64,000 bases of DNA from Polyporus tsugae. Lineage: Eukaryota; Basidiomycota; Agaricomycetes; Polyporales; Polyporaceae. A program made the translations under genes and the position numbers. Numbering within the stretch: the first letter of the stretch is position 1; the number at the start of each line of letters is the position of its first letter. The notes below the pieces were generated by a model. It had not been told where the DNA came from, did not search any database, and saw nothing but the letters and a program-made list of their open reading frames with translations. The stretch is taken from positions 1,178,001 through 1,242,000 of the forward strand of contig JAHRBS010000005.1 in assembly GCA_024305745.1 (NCBI GenBank). Direction: 5' to 3'. Of this stretch, positions 22,971-34,407 are shown one piece after another.

Positions 22971-25263
22971 TTACAGGTGACATAAAACGCCATCCAACCC
23001 GTATACGCGTGTTGTTTTCCTGCAGTCCGGCTCCGGGCACGTGAAACTAGGTTCACTACTGGGGGTTGCGCCAATAGCGTTGGGTTCCCTGCGTGATCGC
23101 TTTGTTTCGCAACCTTCGGAGTCGCCTATGGCCCGCAATGCCTCCTTCCGCCTTTTGTGTTTCTTTTGCTTCTTACTGAGGACTGGAGGTTCTTCCAGGG
23201 GCAGGAGTCTGAGTTGCCGGGAAATCGACGCCCAGCCGTGCCAAAGCATCGCGTCCAAAGAAAGGAGCCCCTCCTCTGCCTCCGCTTGAAACTCCTTCGA
23301 GATGGCGATACTAGCTAGGATGCCTTCCACGCATAGAAAATCTGTGGCTATCTTGATGCAAGCACCGAGATTGCTCACCTAGAGATCAATGTGTGAGAAA
23401 GTCACTTCTGGACCCGTGTAGGAAGATACCTGATGAGCGCAGCCCGCCGGAATGAATACCGCCTGACCGTACCGTTGATGAATCTCGTACGGCACGACAC
23501 CTATCTTCTTCAAGTCGTCCCGCATTGCCCTGGTGATGTAGATACTTCGGGAGTGGATGGGATCGCCAGAGACGCTGTAGCCAGATTCCCGGAGGTACTT
23601 TCGTAGCTTTGGAGTGTCTTCTCGAGCGTACACTTCCCAGTAAGCACCGCCTTGCTCGGAGGTAGAACTGGTTGGCACTTCGTGTACGAGAATATTGACA
23701 GCACATGTAGCATCAAGGTGAAGGGGTGTTGATCCACATTCATCAATATCCTTGGTGGCGATGTACATCTTGGGCCCTAAATTGCGCGTGACGGAGTGTA
23801 ATTATGGACGTCAAGCATGATGGCACGTACCTAGATCCGGCTTGAACGTGGGCCGTTTATCCGTGGGTTCGGGATAATGAGCAGCCAGATTTCTGTATCC
23901 GTCATTCCGAGTGTAAGACGGCATGGGAACAGCGTCCATAAAGGCCTCGCAGTACGGCTTGAAAGAGTCTGAGAAACTCGTGGAAGGTGGCCAGTCCTAG
24001 GGAGTCAACAGATGCATTAGAAGAGCCAAACGAAGTCAAGCTACGGTGATTGACCTTGACTTTGACCACACGACCACGTGTATCATCATCTTGGGTAAAC
24101 TCCTGAAAAAATTCCCTTACAGTCGCCTTGCGAGTTGATGAACCTTGTCGTGCCACGGTGATCATAGTTAGGAATTCTTCCCCGTGAGTCTCAACGAAGG
24201 CCACTGGAGTCCACAACCCTTTGAGATGTGCTTGGACCCCGGTGACTACTACCGGTATGTCGTGAGACCACAGGAAACGGAAGACGTCTTCTCTCCCTGG
24301 GGTGAGTACGGGAATACGTCGAGATACTTCCGCATTGCATTTAAACGCCTTCGCGTCTATGGTGATGGGATACTCGTCAAGCCCTTCCTGAAGAGCAAGG
24401 ACCTGTGCCACTTGGCGAGCAACCTCTGCGACCTGTCCAGCGGGGACTCTAGACAGGGGACGGAAGCAATGTTCCTAGATAGCAACTTTAATGGCAATCT
24501 AACTGACGAACATCAGTCTCACCTCACGATCGGCATCACACAACGGCGCCTGATGCGAGTCCTTCTTGTTATGACAGATGCTGCACAGCTCATATCCACA
24601 AAGGACACACAGAAACGAGGAGGAGAATACTGGGGTGGAGCACGCATCTAAGGTCGGGAAGAGGAAGTTGTTAGTTAACGAACCCATACCGGTCAAAGGA
24701 TAGACTCACTGCAAATAACACGTGCGAGTGATTCCGGTTGTCTTCTCAATAGGTCACCGGTATTCTCATGTTCTTGCATCCTGATGATGACCTTCTGCAC
24801 CTCTCTGGCGAGAGCATACTGGTTCCGCATGGTTGGAAACGCCAACTTGAGTAGAGCTGAAAGACGCACCTGCAGTCCGACTAGATTCTTCCTGTTCAAG
24901 ATGGTGTTGAATTTGAACGGATAGTTCGGGGCATCCAATCTAGAGGTGTCCAACAGCTGAAACGTGGGCGGTCCGGGCTCCCGCTTGAGAAGGCGAAAAT
25001 CTGCGAATGAGACTTGAGCATTAAACCGCTCCCTTGAAGTAATTGCTACTTACCTTTGAATCTACAACTATCTTTCGCAATGATTCCTCTACCCGCACAG
25101 ACGAAACATCTCGTCGGTAGGTCCTGTCTTCCACGGAGGGACTTCTTGGAGCAAGGAAACGTTTGCAAACCTAGGAGACGTGTCAGCTTACTATTTCACT
25201 GACACTGAATATAGCCATACCAGGCTCGTTGGCGCAGGCGTTGAAGACGTGTTTTGGCGCCAT
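22971..25263 (-). CDS. JmjC-domain protein, KDM3/JHDM2-like
   Basis: The ATG at 25263 begins MAPKHVFNACANEPG. Short introns join exons with a CFVCAGRG motif, a second Cys cluster (CVLCGYELCSICHNKK), a linker (FRFLWSHDIPVVVTGV) and the JmjC core. The core shows GSTPLHLD with the Fe-binding HxD pair, VNILVHEV, VYAREDTPKLRKYL and VFIPAGCAHQ with the distal His, continuing across a 51-nt intron into VSNLGACIKIATDF. A Lys/Arg-rich tail and FTCPEPDCRK end the protein. The layout (Zn motifs, then JmjC with HLD...H) matches Fe(II)/2-oxoglutarate histone lysine demethylases. All key metal ligands are present and no frame break was found, so the gene may be functional. Confidence 0.8.
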
Positions 25264-25349
25264 TCAGGAATTGGTGAGCGATGTCAACGCTCAACTCCCG
25301 CTGGTGCAGGTCTGGTGCAGGTAGTCGTTCGGGGATCTAATAGCCATCT

Positions 25350-25362
25350 GGGTTAGGGTTAG
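25350..25362 (+). repeat. Short telomere-like motif
   Basis: GGGTTAGGGTTAG is slightly more than two units of the common fungal telomere repeat. It lies between the JmjC gene start and a dispersed repeat copy. At 13 bases it could be chance. Confidence 0.5.
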
Positions 25363-25389
25363 TGCGCCACGGGCGCGCTCCAGGACAGG

Positions 25390-25905
25390 GGTGCCATATT
25401 AGGTATTAATGCCGGAGATGGCAGGAGATGCCCGGGGATTACACACTCAATTAGCTAATGTTAGTTCCCACTGTGTGGCCAGCTCACCGCCCTTAAGCTT
25501 GTCACCGCCTCTCACCTTCTGGCTTTGAGGCCGTGAGGGCCAAGGCTCCCACCATCCCGCCCGCTATGTCCGACGACAATGGCTAGCCCAGTGCGATTCC
25601 GTCTAGGCTGGTCGTTCGCAAGCACTGCGTGCGACCAGCCAGAGGGGCGCCGGGTGGTGCTGGAGTCGGTGCTAGCAGCTCTGTGGTGCGCTCTTGCCCC
25701 GTCCCCGCCGTCGCGTCTTCGCGCTCTCGTCTCCTGTTCACCCCTATTCATCTCCCTTTCTGCCGCTCGCGCTCACTGGGCGCCACCGCCCGTCCACGCC
25801 CGCTCCCGGCCCCGCCAAGGGTTTCAGGAGCTTGGTACGTCGACGTCCTATCATATCTTTCGTCCAGCGCGTGATAATGGTCTTGTCCGTCAGGCTCTCT
25901 TCCGT
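25390..25905 (+). repeat. Dispersed repeat family, copy 2
   Basis: It is nearly identical to 13,545-13,880 over the first part and then lacks a GC-rich internal block present there. Relative to copy 1 it has a small insertion near the GTTCGCAAGC landmark. It also shares an AGGAGCTTGGTACGTC motif with the 15.6-kb copy. Confidence 0.75.
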
Positions 25906-26116
25906 CACCCTTTGCAGTCGTTGTGTCCCGCAGTCCATGTGCTTTGTACAGTAGGCGGCTGCGAAAGAAGACGCTCAAATGCTCGACGAAAATGGGCGCC
26001 TACTCGGTCCCTCCGACGACGCCGACGCCACGACGGCGATCCCCTTCTATTACCTCCGGCTGTCCATACCACACGTCTTGTCTTGCTCCCCCGACTGACA
26101 GGCTAACTGGAACGCC

Positions 26117-26424
26117 ATGTCTATCAACAAGATTACCGTGGAGCGGAATCAGGGAGATCTCATGGAGCTTGTCGGGCAGCCAGGAAACGGTCAATTCTGT
26201 CCCTCTCAGCGACGCTGTCCAAGGACGCTCATACACTCCCATAGACGTCTGTGCAGGCTGTAAGAACCGCAACCCACACTGGGCGTCGCACAGCCTCGGC
26301 ATCTTCATCTGGTGAGTTCGCGCCAGGTCGATACCATTGGCACCCACTGAGAGGGTTCTCACCGTGCGTCACACGTTTGGCATATAGCATGAACTGCGCG
26401 AGCATCCACTGCAAGATGGGATTG
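26117..26424 (+). pseudogene. Truncated ArfGAP gene (SMAP/Age2-like 5' exons)
   Basis: Three exons with consensus introns splice in frame: MSINKITVERNQGDLMELVG and QPGN, then DVCAGCKNRNPHWASHSLGI with FI, then CMNCASIHCKMG. This is the start of an ArfGAP zinc finger (C-x2-C-x16-C-x2-C), closest in form to SMAP/Age2 proteins that activate GTP hydrolysis on Arf. The sequence stops matching right after KMG, where a short tandem repeat begins, so the rest of the domain is missing. The conserved Arg normally found in IHRK is Cys (TGC, one CpG transition from CGC); in the family this Arg is catalytic. The fragment keeps its introns, so it was copied as DNA. Confidence 0.8.
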
Positions 26425-26469
26425 ATATTACGCTGCAGGATATTACGTTGCAAGGATATTACGCTGCAG
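26424..26469 (+). repeat. Three 15-16-bp tandem units ending the ArfGAP fragment
   Basis: GATATTACGCTGCAG occurs three times in a row, the middle unit slightly changed. The array starts exactly where ArfGAP homology ends. Confidence 0.9.
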
Positions 26470-28831
26470 GACCACACACAGAGCGCGACACTACCTACAC
26501 CTTCGAGATGTGCTGTGAGTGTGCTGCCGTTATTTAGATGTTGGCTTTAACCTGACACTTCGGACACGGATGTGTTCGTCCCATCACATAGCATGCGACT
26601 CTTGCAAGCAAACCTTCGCAAGCGTGGAATTTGGTCAGAGCGCACCCGCAGCGATATTCCCGCGTCTCATGGTATGTCTGAATAAGTCTGGATACCGGTC
26701 TTTCACGTCAACGATGGTTTTTAGGATCTGTCCAGAATGTGGATGGTATACCGGATGATCTCAAAGTGGTATCCGTTCGAACTCAACCCTCACGATCTCA
26801 TCGACATGGCGGTTGACCGCTCGCCCCTCATCGATCAGAGTCAGTCCTTTAGTCTTTTTGTGGCCCAACCTACATCCCCTCTTCCCCTGAACTGCATCGT
26901 TGTTTCTGTGTTCGCCCTATCGATCTGCAACTTCGCACGTGGCGTTCTGGGCTTGAAATCGGCGTGTACTACGTGCGCAGTAAGCCTTCGTCCGAGCCCC
27001 AACCGTTCGGTGTAAGCCGCACTGCGTTGAAGGCTAGACCGTCTCCGCCTCAGACGTCCCAGAAGTTTACTACTGCGGTGTGTTCTTGCGCGACGGGGTA
27101 GACCGACGTCCCGACACGCCACATTGGCACCTTCCAGCTAGCATCCTTCCCTCTACTTGTTGCAATTGCCAATTTCTCATGAAAGCATGTACCCATAATG
27201 CGAATCAGTGACGCCCCTGCCCTCTCCTTTTCAAACTTCGATTTTTCCGGAGTATTCGTCTGTTGAGACGGGCTCTGCGTCTCGAGCATGACACAGACCG
27301 CTTTTCATCCTGTTTGGAACTGTGAAAGTGGTCAGTTGTATGCGCCGGAGAAACCGTAGAATCCACCTATTACGTTCTGCAGCAGCGTATGTCCACACCT
27401 GAGGTTTCCTGCGGCTCCGATTGCCCTTTCTTCAGCATTGCGCTGGGCTCGGTGGTGCTTTCTCCAAGCACACTTCAGCTTTTCCTTGGCCAGCTTGCGA
27501 GTGCGACGATACGATGCGATATAATAGTCTTCCGTCAGTTGCGGTATGGACGATGAATATTATCAGTTTTCGACTTCTTGACGTCGCGCTCTGAGGCTGG
27601 CGCGTGAGGGTAGTAGGACCTCCAGGCCGGCGTGACAGCCGGACCAGGTACGCTCCAAGCGCCATAGCGACAGGCTATTGAGGAATAGGCTAGGAGTATT
27701 GGGTGTGGGGGATGGCGGAGGTCGAAGAGGATGAGGCGTCGCAGAGCTTGTAGTTGCAGCTCAGCACGGACGGTGGGATGGTCGGCAAGAGATGCCCGGG
27801 GATCGCGGCCAATGTTTGACTTCTGTTCCCACTACCATGCCAGCTCCTTCCGCCACCACTCGCTTTGTCCGACGACGATGGCTAGCCCAGTGCGGTCCTG
27901 TCTAGGCTGGTCGTGCGCAAAAACTGTGCGACCGGCCAGCAGGGCGCCAGGTGGTGCTGGAGGCGGTGTTAGCACCTACATGCATGCCCTGTAGCTGCTG
28001 CACGCCGTACTATATATTGCAGTTCCTGCTGGCAGCTGTAGCTATTATTTAGTACTTAGACTGGTCCACTTTCTCTCACTTGGGGTTCCATCACTGGAAT
28101 TTACTCTTTGACGTCGCCACTTATGCCCAGAAGAAATTGAATATATGCGCGCTGCAGAGCAAACCTGGGGAACCAACGTCTGGACCCAGTCTGGACCAGG
28201 ACAATCATCGTGTTGAAGTTCGTGACTCGATGTGCGCTCGCTTGCACAAACGCGAGAGCGCTGCCCACGCGCGGTGACTGATGGTCACAATGCCTCCAGC
28301 CGAGCCCATCCAGCGGTACGCTCAGTTCAGCGGTAGAATGGACGGGAACGAGACTTGTCCTCACCCTCTGTTGGAGCACGCCATGCTCGAGTCGTCGTGC
28401 ACAGCTATGTGGACATGTCTTGGTCGTACCTGATGGTCCGCCGCGTGGACGTCGAGTCACCCGGCCCTGCATGGCTTCTTTTTACGCTCAATTCCTTGCT
28501 TCGGACATCTCCGCACCACATATCCTCGCTGTTGCTCGTCTTTCCGCCCTCAGTCTTGCTGCTGCATACTGAGGGTGAGTTCTGCCGTCTTACACTTTTC
28601 TGCGCCAGTTGCTGACCCTATGTACTTGTAGCTATGTACTTGTAGCCCGTTACAGGTACATTACGTATTGAATAAAGTGTTGCTGCTGCATACTGAGGCC
28701 CGTTACAACTCGTCCGTCCTTCCCTCTTTTAGCGTCGACTTCAATACCCTCTCATTCCACAAAAACTTCTAGGTATTGAACTGAAACAGTTAACAATCTC
28801 GTGTCATTTCCTCTCAAGAGCTCAGCGGCGA
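26470..28831. other. Spacer segment with a repeat copy and weak exon-like pieces
   Basis: No complete gene was recognised. At about 26,570-26,840 two plus-strand pieces join across a GTATGT...TTAG gap (CSSHHIACDSCKQTF and YRMISKWYPFELNPHDLIDM). A minus-strand frame at 27,050-27,289 has unknown meaning. A short dispersed-repeat copy lies at 27,780-27,990. TGCTGCTGCATACTGAGG occurs near 28,557 and again near 28,680. Confidence 0.3.
27780..27990 (+). repeat. Dispersed repeat family, short copy
   Basis: It shares AGATGCCCGGGGAT, GACGACGATGGCTAGCCC and a GTGCGACCGGCCAG-type stretch with the longer copies, and ends at GCTGGAGGCGGTGTTAGCA. The first part is heavily deleted. Confidence 0.65.
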
Positions 28832-30488
28832 ATGGTAGCTCATCTCCCTCTCGTCGTTGTTGACCGCGTAGTATTCCATCTTGTTGATGCCCTCGAAGGT
28901 GATGAGGATGTTGAAGCTGAGGACTTTAGAGGGGCATACTCTGCGCTGGCTGCACTGGCGTGGGTATGTCATGTCTTCCGCGATCCTGCTCTTGCGGCTC
29001 TCTGGCGTACCCTTCCTTCGTTCCTCCCAATGTTGTATACGCTGCCGTCGGACCTTTGTGTATTCAACTCCTATGAAATGGTGCGAACATCGCTTTGCGT
29101 CTCTTTCACTCATCTGAGCCCCATTTTTAGACTTTCATTCGTCAGCCGGTCGCTGCAGACTTCGCCAGGTTCAAGCTATATGCTGCCCGTGTCCAGACAC
29201 TTGATAACCGATTTTCTCTGTATATCCCTTGCCCCCGCACTCCAATCGACAATGCTGTCTGGACGGTCTTGAGCGAAAATGGCCCTGTCCCTCTCCTTCC
29301 TAATTTGCGTCATCTTTGTTACGACGAGGAGCCTCGCCTGCTCCATTCTATGAATCCTTCTGGCGAGCCGTATTTCTATCCAGCGAAGGTCTTGCTCGGA
29401 CCATCACTTCTTCATGTCAACATCGACCTGGAAGGAAGAGAGCGACCGCAAGGCATCATCGCCCGCCTGACAAAATTGTCATCCAAATTGACCTCCCTGA
29501 TGCTTGACGACCAGGCTCTGCATCTCATGGGCATCCCCTATCTCCCTGGCTGCATAACAGGCTGTCATCTCCCCAACCTTGCTGACATCACCAAGTGGAT
29601 CACGGGAAAGATCATTATATCTCCCCAATTCTTGGTCCATCTCGCTTCCCAGCCGAACTTGCGTTACCTCGAATTCAAGACCGAGCGTCGTCTGTGGAGA
29701 GACAGGAACGTTTTCCCGTCCGAGAGGCGATCTACTCTGTTTCCCGCGCTGAAGGCACTCTACGTGCACTTTGATGAATTGGAGTGGTGCGTCGCCTTCC
29801 TCGACGTCATCGCTTCTTCCGTCCTCGAAACTGTTAAGCTCACCCTGGACCGCGATGCCACAATGGGGCCAATCGACAGCGATCTGCTTAGGGCGCTCTG
29901 TACGGCTCTGAAGCACCATCCATCTCGTCCCCACATCCGTGAAGTCGGGATCCATTTGGGCAGCACTAACGGCTTCAAGGGGTGCCTCCACGGGAGCTTC
30001 GACTCAGAACCCGACATATTCGGACCAGAGACCATAATCCCCCTCGTCCAGCTGGAGAGCGTGACCAATCTTACCGTGCTCGGGTGGTGCGACATCTACC
30101 TCGATGACCACTTCTTCAAACAGTGCGATCAGGCCGCTGGAGTCAACTGGAGCACCTCGAGCTGTACTGCGGCTCTCCGCGCAAGATGTCTTTCAGCAGC
30201 AGTTGCCTCTCTTCTGTGACACTGGCCAGCCTGGCGATCCTCGCAGGTAGCTGTCCTCGCCTCCGGGTGCTGAGCCTCCTGATCGACGCAAAAGAGGTGC
30301 CCTTGGACGATCCCACGGATCCGATACGCTACTGTGTTGACCCTGAGAAGTCTTCGTTGACGACTCTCGTGGTTGGTTCATCACCACTCAAGGATCCTGT
30401 CAAGGTCGCGTCGTTCTTGTCCAGAATCTTTCCCAAGTTGGAATGGGTGTGTGATGACGGCCATGACAGGGCCTGCGCCCGCCTATAG
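28832..30488 (+). pseudogene. F-box/LRR-like gene with one frameshift
   Basis: The ATG at 28832 opens MVAHLPLVVVDRVVFHLVDA, an F-box-like start. An intron at 29,081-29,145 (GTGCGA...TCAG) joins the second exon in frame (PVAADFARFKLYAARVQTLD). The long second exon has the leucine-rich pattern of fungal F-box proteins (LPNLRHLCYDEEP, LTKLSSKLTSLMLDD, VTNLTVLGWCDIYLDDHFF). Near 30,122 the frame shifts by one base and continues as WSQLEHLELYCGSPRK and CPRLRVLSLLIDAKEV to the stop at 30488. F-box proteins recruit substrates to SCF ubiquitin ligases. Apart from the single shift the gene is whole, so decay is recent or the shift is a sequencing error. Confidence 0.75.
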
Positions 30489-32799
30489 GACACAGACGAA
30501 TAGGCTCCTTCGCGAGTTCGAACTGATACGTTGTCAAGAACGTAACAGGGTGAACACCCGCTAGCTGCGTCGAGCTTGCCAGTGAGGTACGGCCAGGACC
30601 GTTGTGGAAGGAGAAATTGGTCTGAGCTCGGGAGAGGTCGTCGAGGGTCGTCGAGCGTAGGATGTGGTGGTGGTGGGGGGGGAAACCTGGATATCATGGC
30701 CGCCGGAGGCCGAGTATATACATGTGTGGAAAGCGAACCGAAAACATCCCAATCTGGGAGGAGGAGGAGGAGGAGGAGGAGGAGGAGGAGGATGAGGATG
30801 AGATTTTGGAATGTATCTATACGATTGCATTACATGGATAGCTATGTGCCAAGACAGCTCTGACGTATCGCGATGTCTACCGCGAACGACACCAAGACGA
30901 GAGCTCTAGTACCTGATGATGTCAGACGCCACGGGCTGGCGCGTCATCGTATACTACCACAGCGCTCGGCCGGTTTCGGCCAGTCCTTGCAGCGTAGGCG
31001 GTTGAAGTTCCTCAAGCGCCGACACGCGGCTCGCTATCGTCCTATGGGTCAAACACGGCTTCTTCAGACAGGCCCGTGATGAGCTCGCAAAAGGCGCATC
31101 ATCAGCCTTGCCGGTATTTGAGGGTATCCTCGTAGTCGAGGCTACGCAGTGTAGTCGATGAACTGGCCGAAAACGTCGTCATAGCCTTGGCAGAGCGTAC
31201 GCCCCCCATGCGATGGCTCAAGGAAAGCCTGACTGTCCTATTTGTCCTCTGCATAAGTCAATGCGACTTTCGTAAGGAATCGATCCCTCTCGCCGTACCC
31301 CGTCGGGTTGTCATTCTTCTTCAAGGAGAAGTTCGACGAGCAGGACCTGATGTACCGCGACTGGCGCGAGGTGATGAAGACGCTGCTGAGTAAGAGCCTC
31401 GAGCGTGAGCAACGTGCAGAAGGGCAAGCTGCGCTGCCCGGAGGATCCGAAAGACGAAGCTGTACGTTGAGTCGGTGTGTGCGGAGATCAAGCGCGACCG
31501 GAGTCAGTTCGAGAGCTTCACGAAGGACAAGGGCATCATCGCGACGCGCGAGCGGTTCCTGAAGTGGATGGAGAGCGGGGCCGGCAAGGACGCGCTACTA
31601 GGCGATACGGACGAGGTGCCAGCGGAGAAGGCCTCGGGGAAAGATGTGGACTTAGTCCTAATCCTTAAGTACACGACCCAGACCCAGACTCGGAGTAGCG
31701 CAAGGGCCGGGGCAAGTCGGAGCAGTGTCGGAGATTGTCGCCTGCACAGCGCCACAATTAAGGGGGGAGGTAACCTTGTACCCAAGGTAACGGCCTACTT
31801 CCAAGTCCGTGCAGTCAGCGCTCTGCCTTTTCGGTCAGCTGTGAGATGCAATTCGGTGACATACTTTAGTGCACGTAGCTGGAAGTCGGATATACGTTCA
31901 ACCCGGATGGGATCATTAAGCCGCAACGAACACGGACAGCCTGAGCCTCAGGCCTCAAGGCCTCAAAGTCCAGTTGAGAATATGGTGCTGAAACGAACTA
32001 TTTGGTCTTGTGTGTGTATTTCCCACGCTGTGGTTCATAACACTTCACACCACACTGGCATCTCCCATATCCCGGACTTCGCGCACGCGCATTTGGCTGT
32101 ATTGTGGTTGGCTGAGTTTTTCCTTTATGATTGAACTCGGTTCGTTGGCATTCATCCCTACATACAGGACCCTACCCACCCACGCTACAGTCTCCTCCAC
32201 AACAAACTGACTGAGTCGATCTACACTACTGTGTCCTCGACAACCAATCCCTGACAAGCGTCCAATATGCTGACGTTCTAACCGGTGCACTGCGTCCATT
32301 TGCCATAACCATGATGATTTTTCCTCTTCTACCACGTTCATTAACTGACTATGCCGACTTCAGGCATTCAGTGTGCACGGCCGCTTGTAAGCGCCTCATA
32401 TCATCCGACTGTTAAGTACTAGTGAGTGGTTCATCGTATCCCACCCGAAACTTGCTGATCCGTAACTTTGTCGTCAGCTGTTTGTATAGACTTTTCAATA
32501 AATAGTGGCCTCTCCCCTCCGCTACATTGCACCGGGCAGCCTGAGCGTCGGGTCTCATCCCGGTCTCTGGTTTGGGACTCTTCGGTCCAGCGACATCTGC
32601 TGACCGGTCTCGATCTATCAAATCGGATGATTTATTGGTTTCGTATATCATTTCTGAGTGTATATTCGCTGAGGAAATGCATTCGTGCCTCGTAAATCGC
32701 AGCCCCGTCGATGTTCAAACAATTGGGTTTGAACGCTCACACATCCGCCTCTAGCCGTCGTCAACTCATTTACAGGTACTGTCCACGTTAGACAACGCG
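30489..32799. other. Spacer segment with one degraded coding stretch
   Basis: At about 31,310-31,670 on the plus strand, protein-like pieces lie in different frames (FFKEKFDEQDLMYRDWREVM, then IKRDRSQFESFTKDKGIIAT and RERFLKWMESG). They look like one gene broken by frameshifts; the family was not recognised. The rest has no supported gene. Confidence 0.35.
30757..30793 (+). repeat. GGA trinucleotide microsatellite
   Basis: About twelve GGA/GAG units lie in a row, downstream of the F-box gene. Confidence 0.95.
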
Positions 32800-34018
32800 G
32801 TTACGATGTACCGTCCACTCCCAATGGACGCTATAAACCTGATACACGGAACAACAGCTTTACTCCACCGTCCAGTCCCTTCGGCACCTATCCAGCCACC
32901 GGACATGCTCCAACGGGTGTACGTTCCTCTTCGACGACCATGCATCCCATACCGTGTAGCATCTACCGCAGGTACTCAGTTTCAGTTACATCTACTGGCG
33001 CTAATCGTGTTCGTCGAGGCAGACACAGAAACACGTCCGGCGACTCATCTCTCGTCGTGTCCGTCGACAAGGCAGCTGTACTCATCGACTGCTTCGGAGT
33101 TACAGGCTCTAAACCTCGCCTTCCTACTCCCTTCCACGCCCGCCAGACACACGATAACGCGCCGACCAACGCACACGCGCTGCGGGTATATAGCGACCTC
33201 GGGCGCCCGCTGCACTGTTATGGTCCCCCTCGCCAACACTATCCGGTTTCTTCGCTGCGGACGCCATCCTTCCTACTGTCGCGCTCATCAGAAGGGCTTA
33301 CTGTCTTTCAACACACTCGTTCTACGCACACCTCGGGAAACTCTCGGCATCTCGGTCAACTGTTAGCTCCTTTCCCTTGAAATAACCCTTGGTTTTGACT
33401 CGTCCTTAGCCTTCGTACCTGCCCACCTCGAGGACCCCACTCAAATCGTCCTTCAATCATTAATGCAACGACCTGTTGGCAGTTCCGACTGTCCGGGATA
33501 CATCTACGCTCTAGAGCTCGACGGTAGGTGCTCCCTTTATCCCGCGTGGCACTTGCACGAACCCGCCTCTCTCAGCCGGCACTCGTCCCGACCTCATACG
33601 AATCAAAGTCGGCCGGTCTAATAACGTCATGCTACGTCTTTCTCAACATCGTCGACGCTGCCCATCTCTCAAACACTCTCTGCTCAGGCTCGTTTCCAGT
33701 CTGGGCCACCGTCCTTGTGTGCCGTAGCGGTGCCGTACTGCGACCGCCTCGAGCGTCTCGTGCATATTGAGCTCGGAGACCTTTCTGCGAAGTCCCATCC
33801 CGCCGGTCGGACTGCGCCTCGTAGCCGATGCCCTGACTGTTAGTAAAATTCTCTTTTCGAAGGTTTCTGACCCATCTTACTCGTCCACAGGCCGCGCGTC
33901 GCATACCGAAATATTTACGTTCACCCGACTCCAGGGGAAGGACTACGGCCGAGAATGGTCTCTCATAATTCGGCCTGTGGTGGAACGATGGGCACAGTTC
34001 ATTACATATCTAGTATAA
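32800..34018 (+). pseudogene. Mug113/T5orf172-type (GIY-YIG-like) protein gene, one apparent frameshift
   Basis: The order of motifs matches the fungal Mug113/DUF1766 family: a Ser/Thr/Pro-rich N-terminus, a Cys/His segment (RCGYIATSGARCTVMVPLAN, then CGRHPSYCRAHQ), the GIY-YIG-like core start GYIYALELDG, then after an intron IKVGRSNNVMLRLSQHRRRC, then YCDRLERLVHIELGDLSA, CPDC and, after a second intron, ASHTEIFTF with a final VVERWAQFI. Splicing at 33,841-33,891 is clean. Between the KVGR and the RLERLVHIEL segments the frame shifts by one near 33,715. The 5' end and first intron are uncertain. The family's cellular role is poorly known, although the fold suggests a nuclease origin. Confidence 0.7.
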
Positions 34019-34407
34019 AGTCTCGTCTACATTGTTTCTTCTACTCCCATTGCGTTTCGCACACCATTCTCTCATAAGTATTCACGGGCTTGTCAGGAAA
34101 GGGCCTGGATTTCCGCGCTAGCGGATGTGAACAGCAAGCCCACCGAGTATAGCAACTTGAACATGCATGTCCTATGTCCTATTGTGGACTCTACTGAGAT
34201 GGGTTCATGTTCACGTACTGACGTGGCCCGTTCGTATTTTCCGACGACGACTACTCCATGCAGAACATCGGGTTGCCATTTCCGCTACCAATGAACCGAC
34301 AAATTCTACCACACGGGTTCGTACCACTAACTATTCTCCCACCCCCTACTCAGACCCCAGCGACCACTCAACCATTCTTCCGCCAACTTCGCATTCTCTG
34401 CAGCTCC

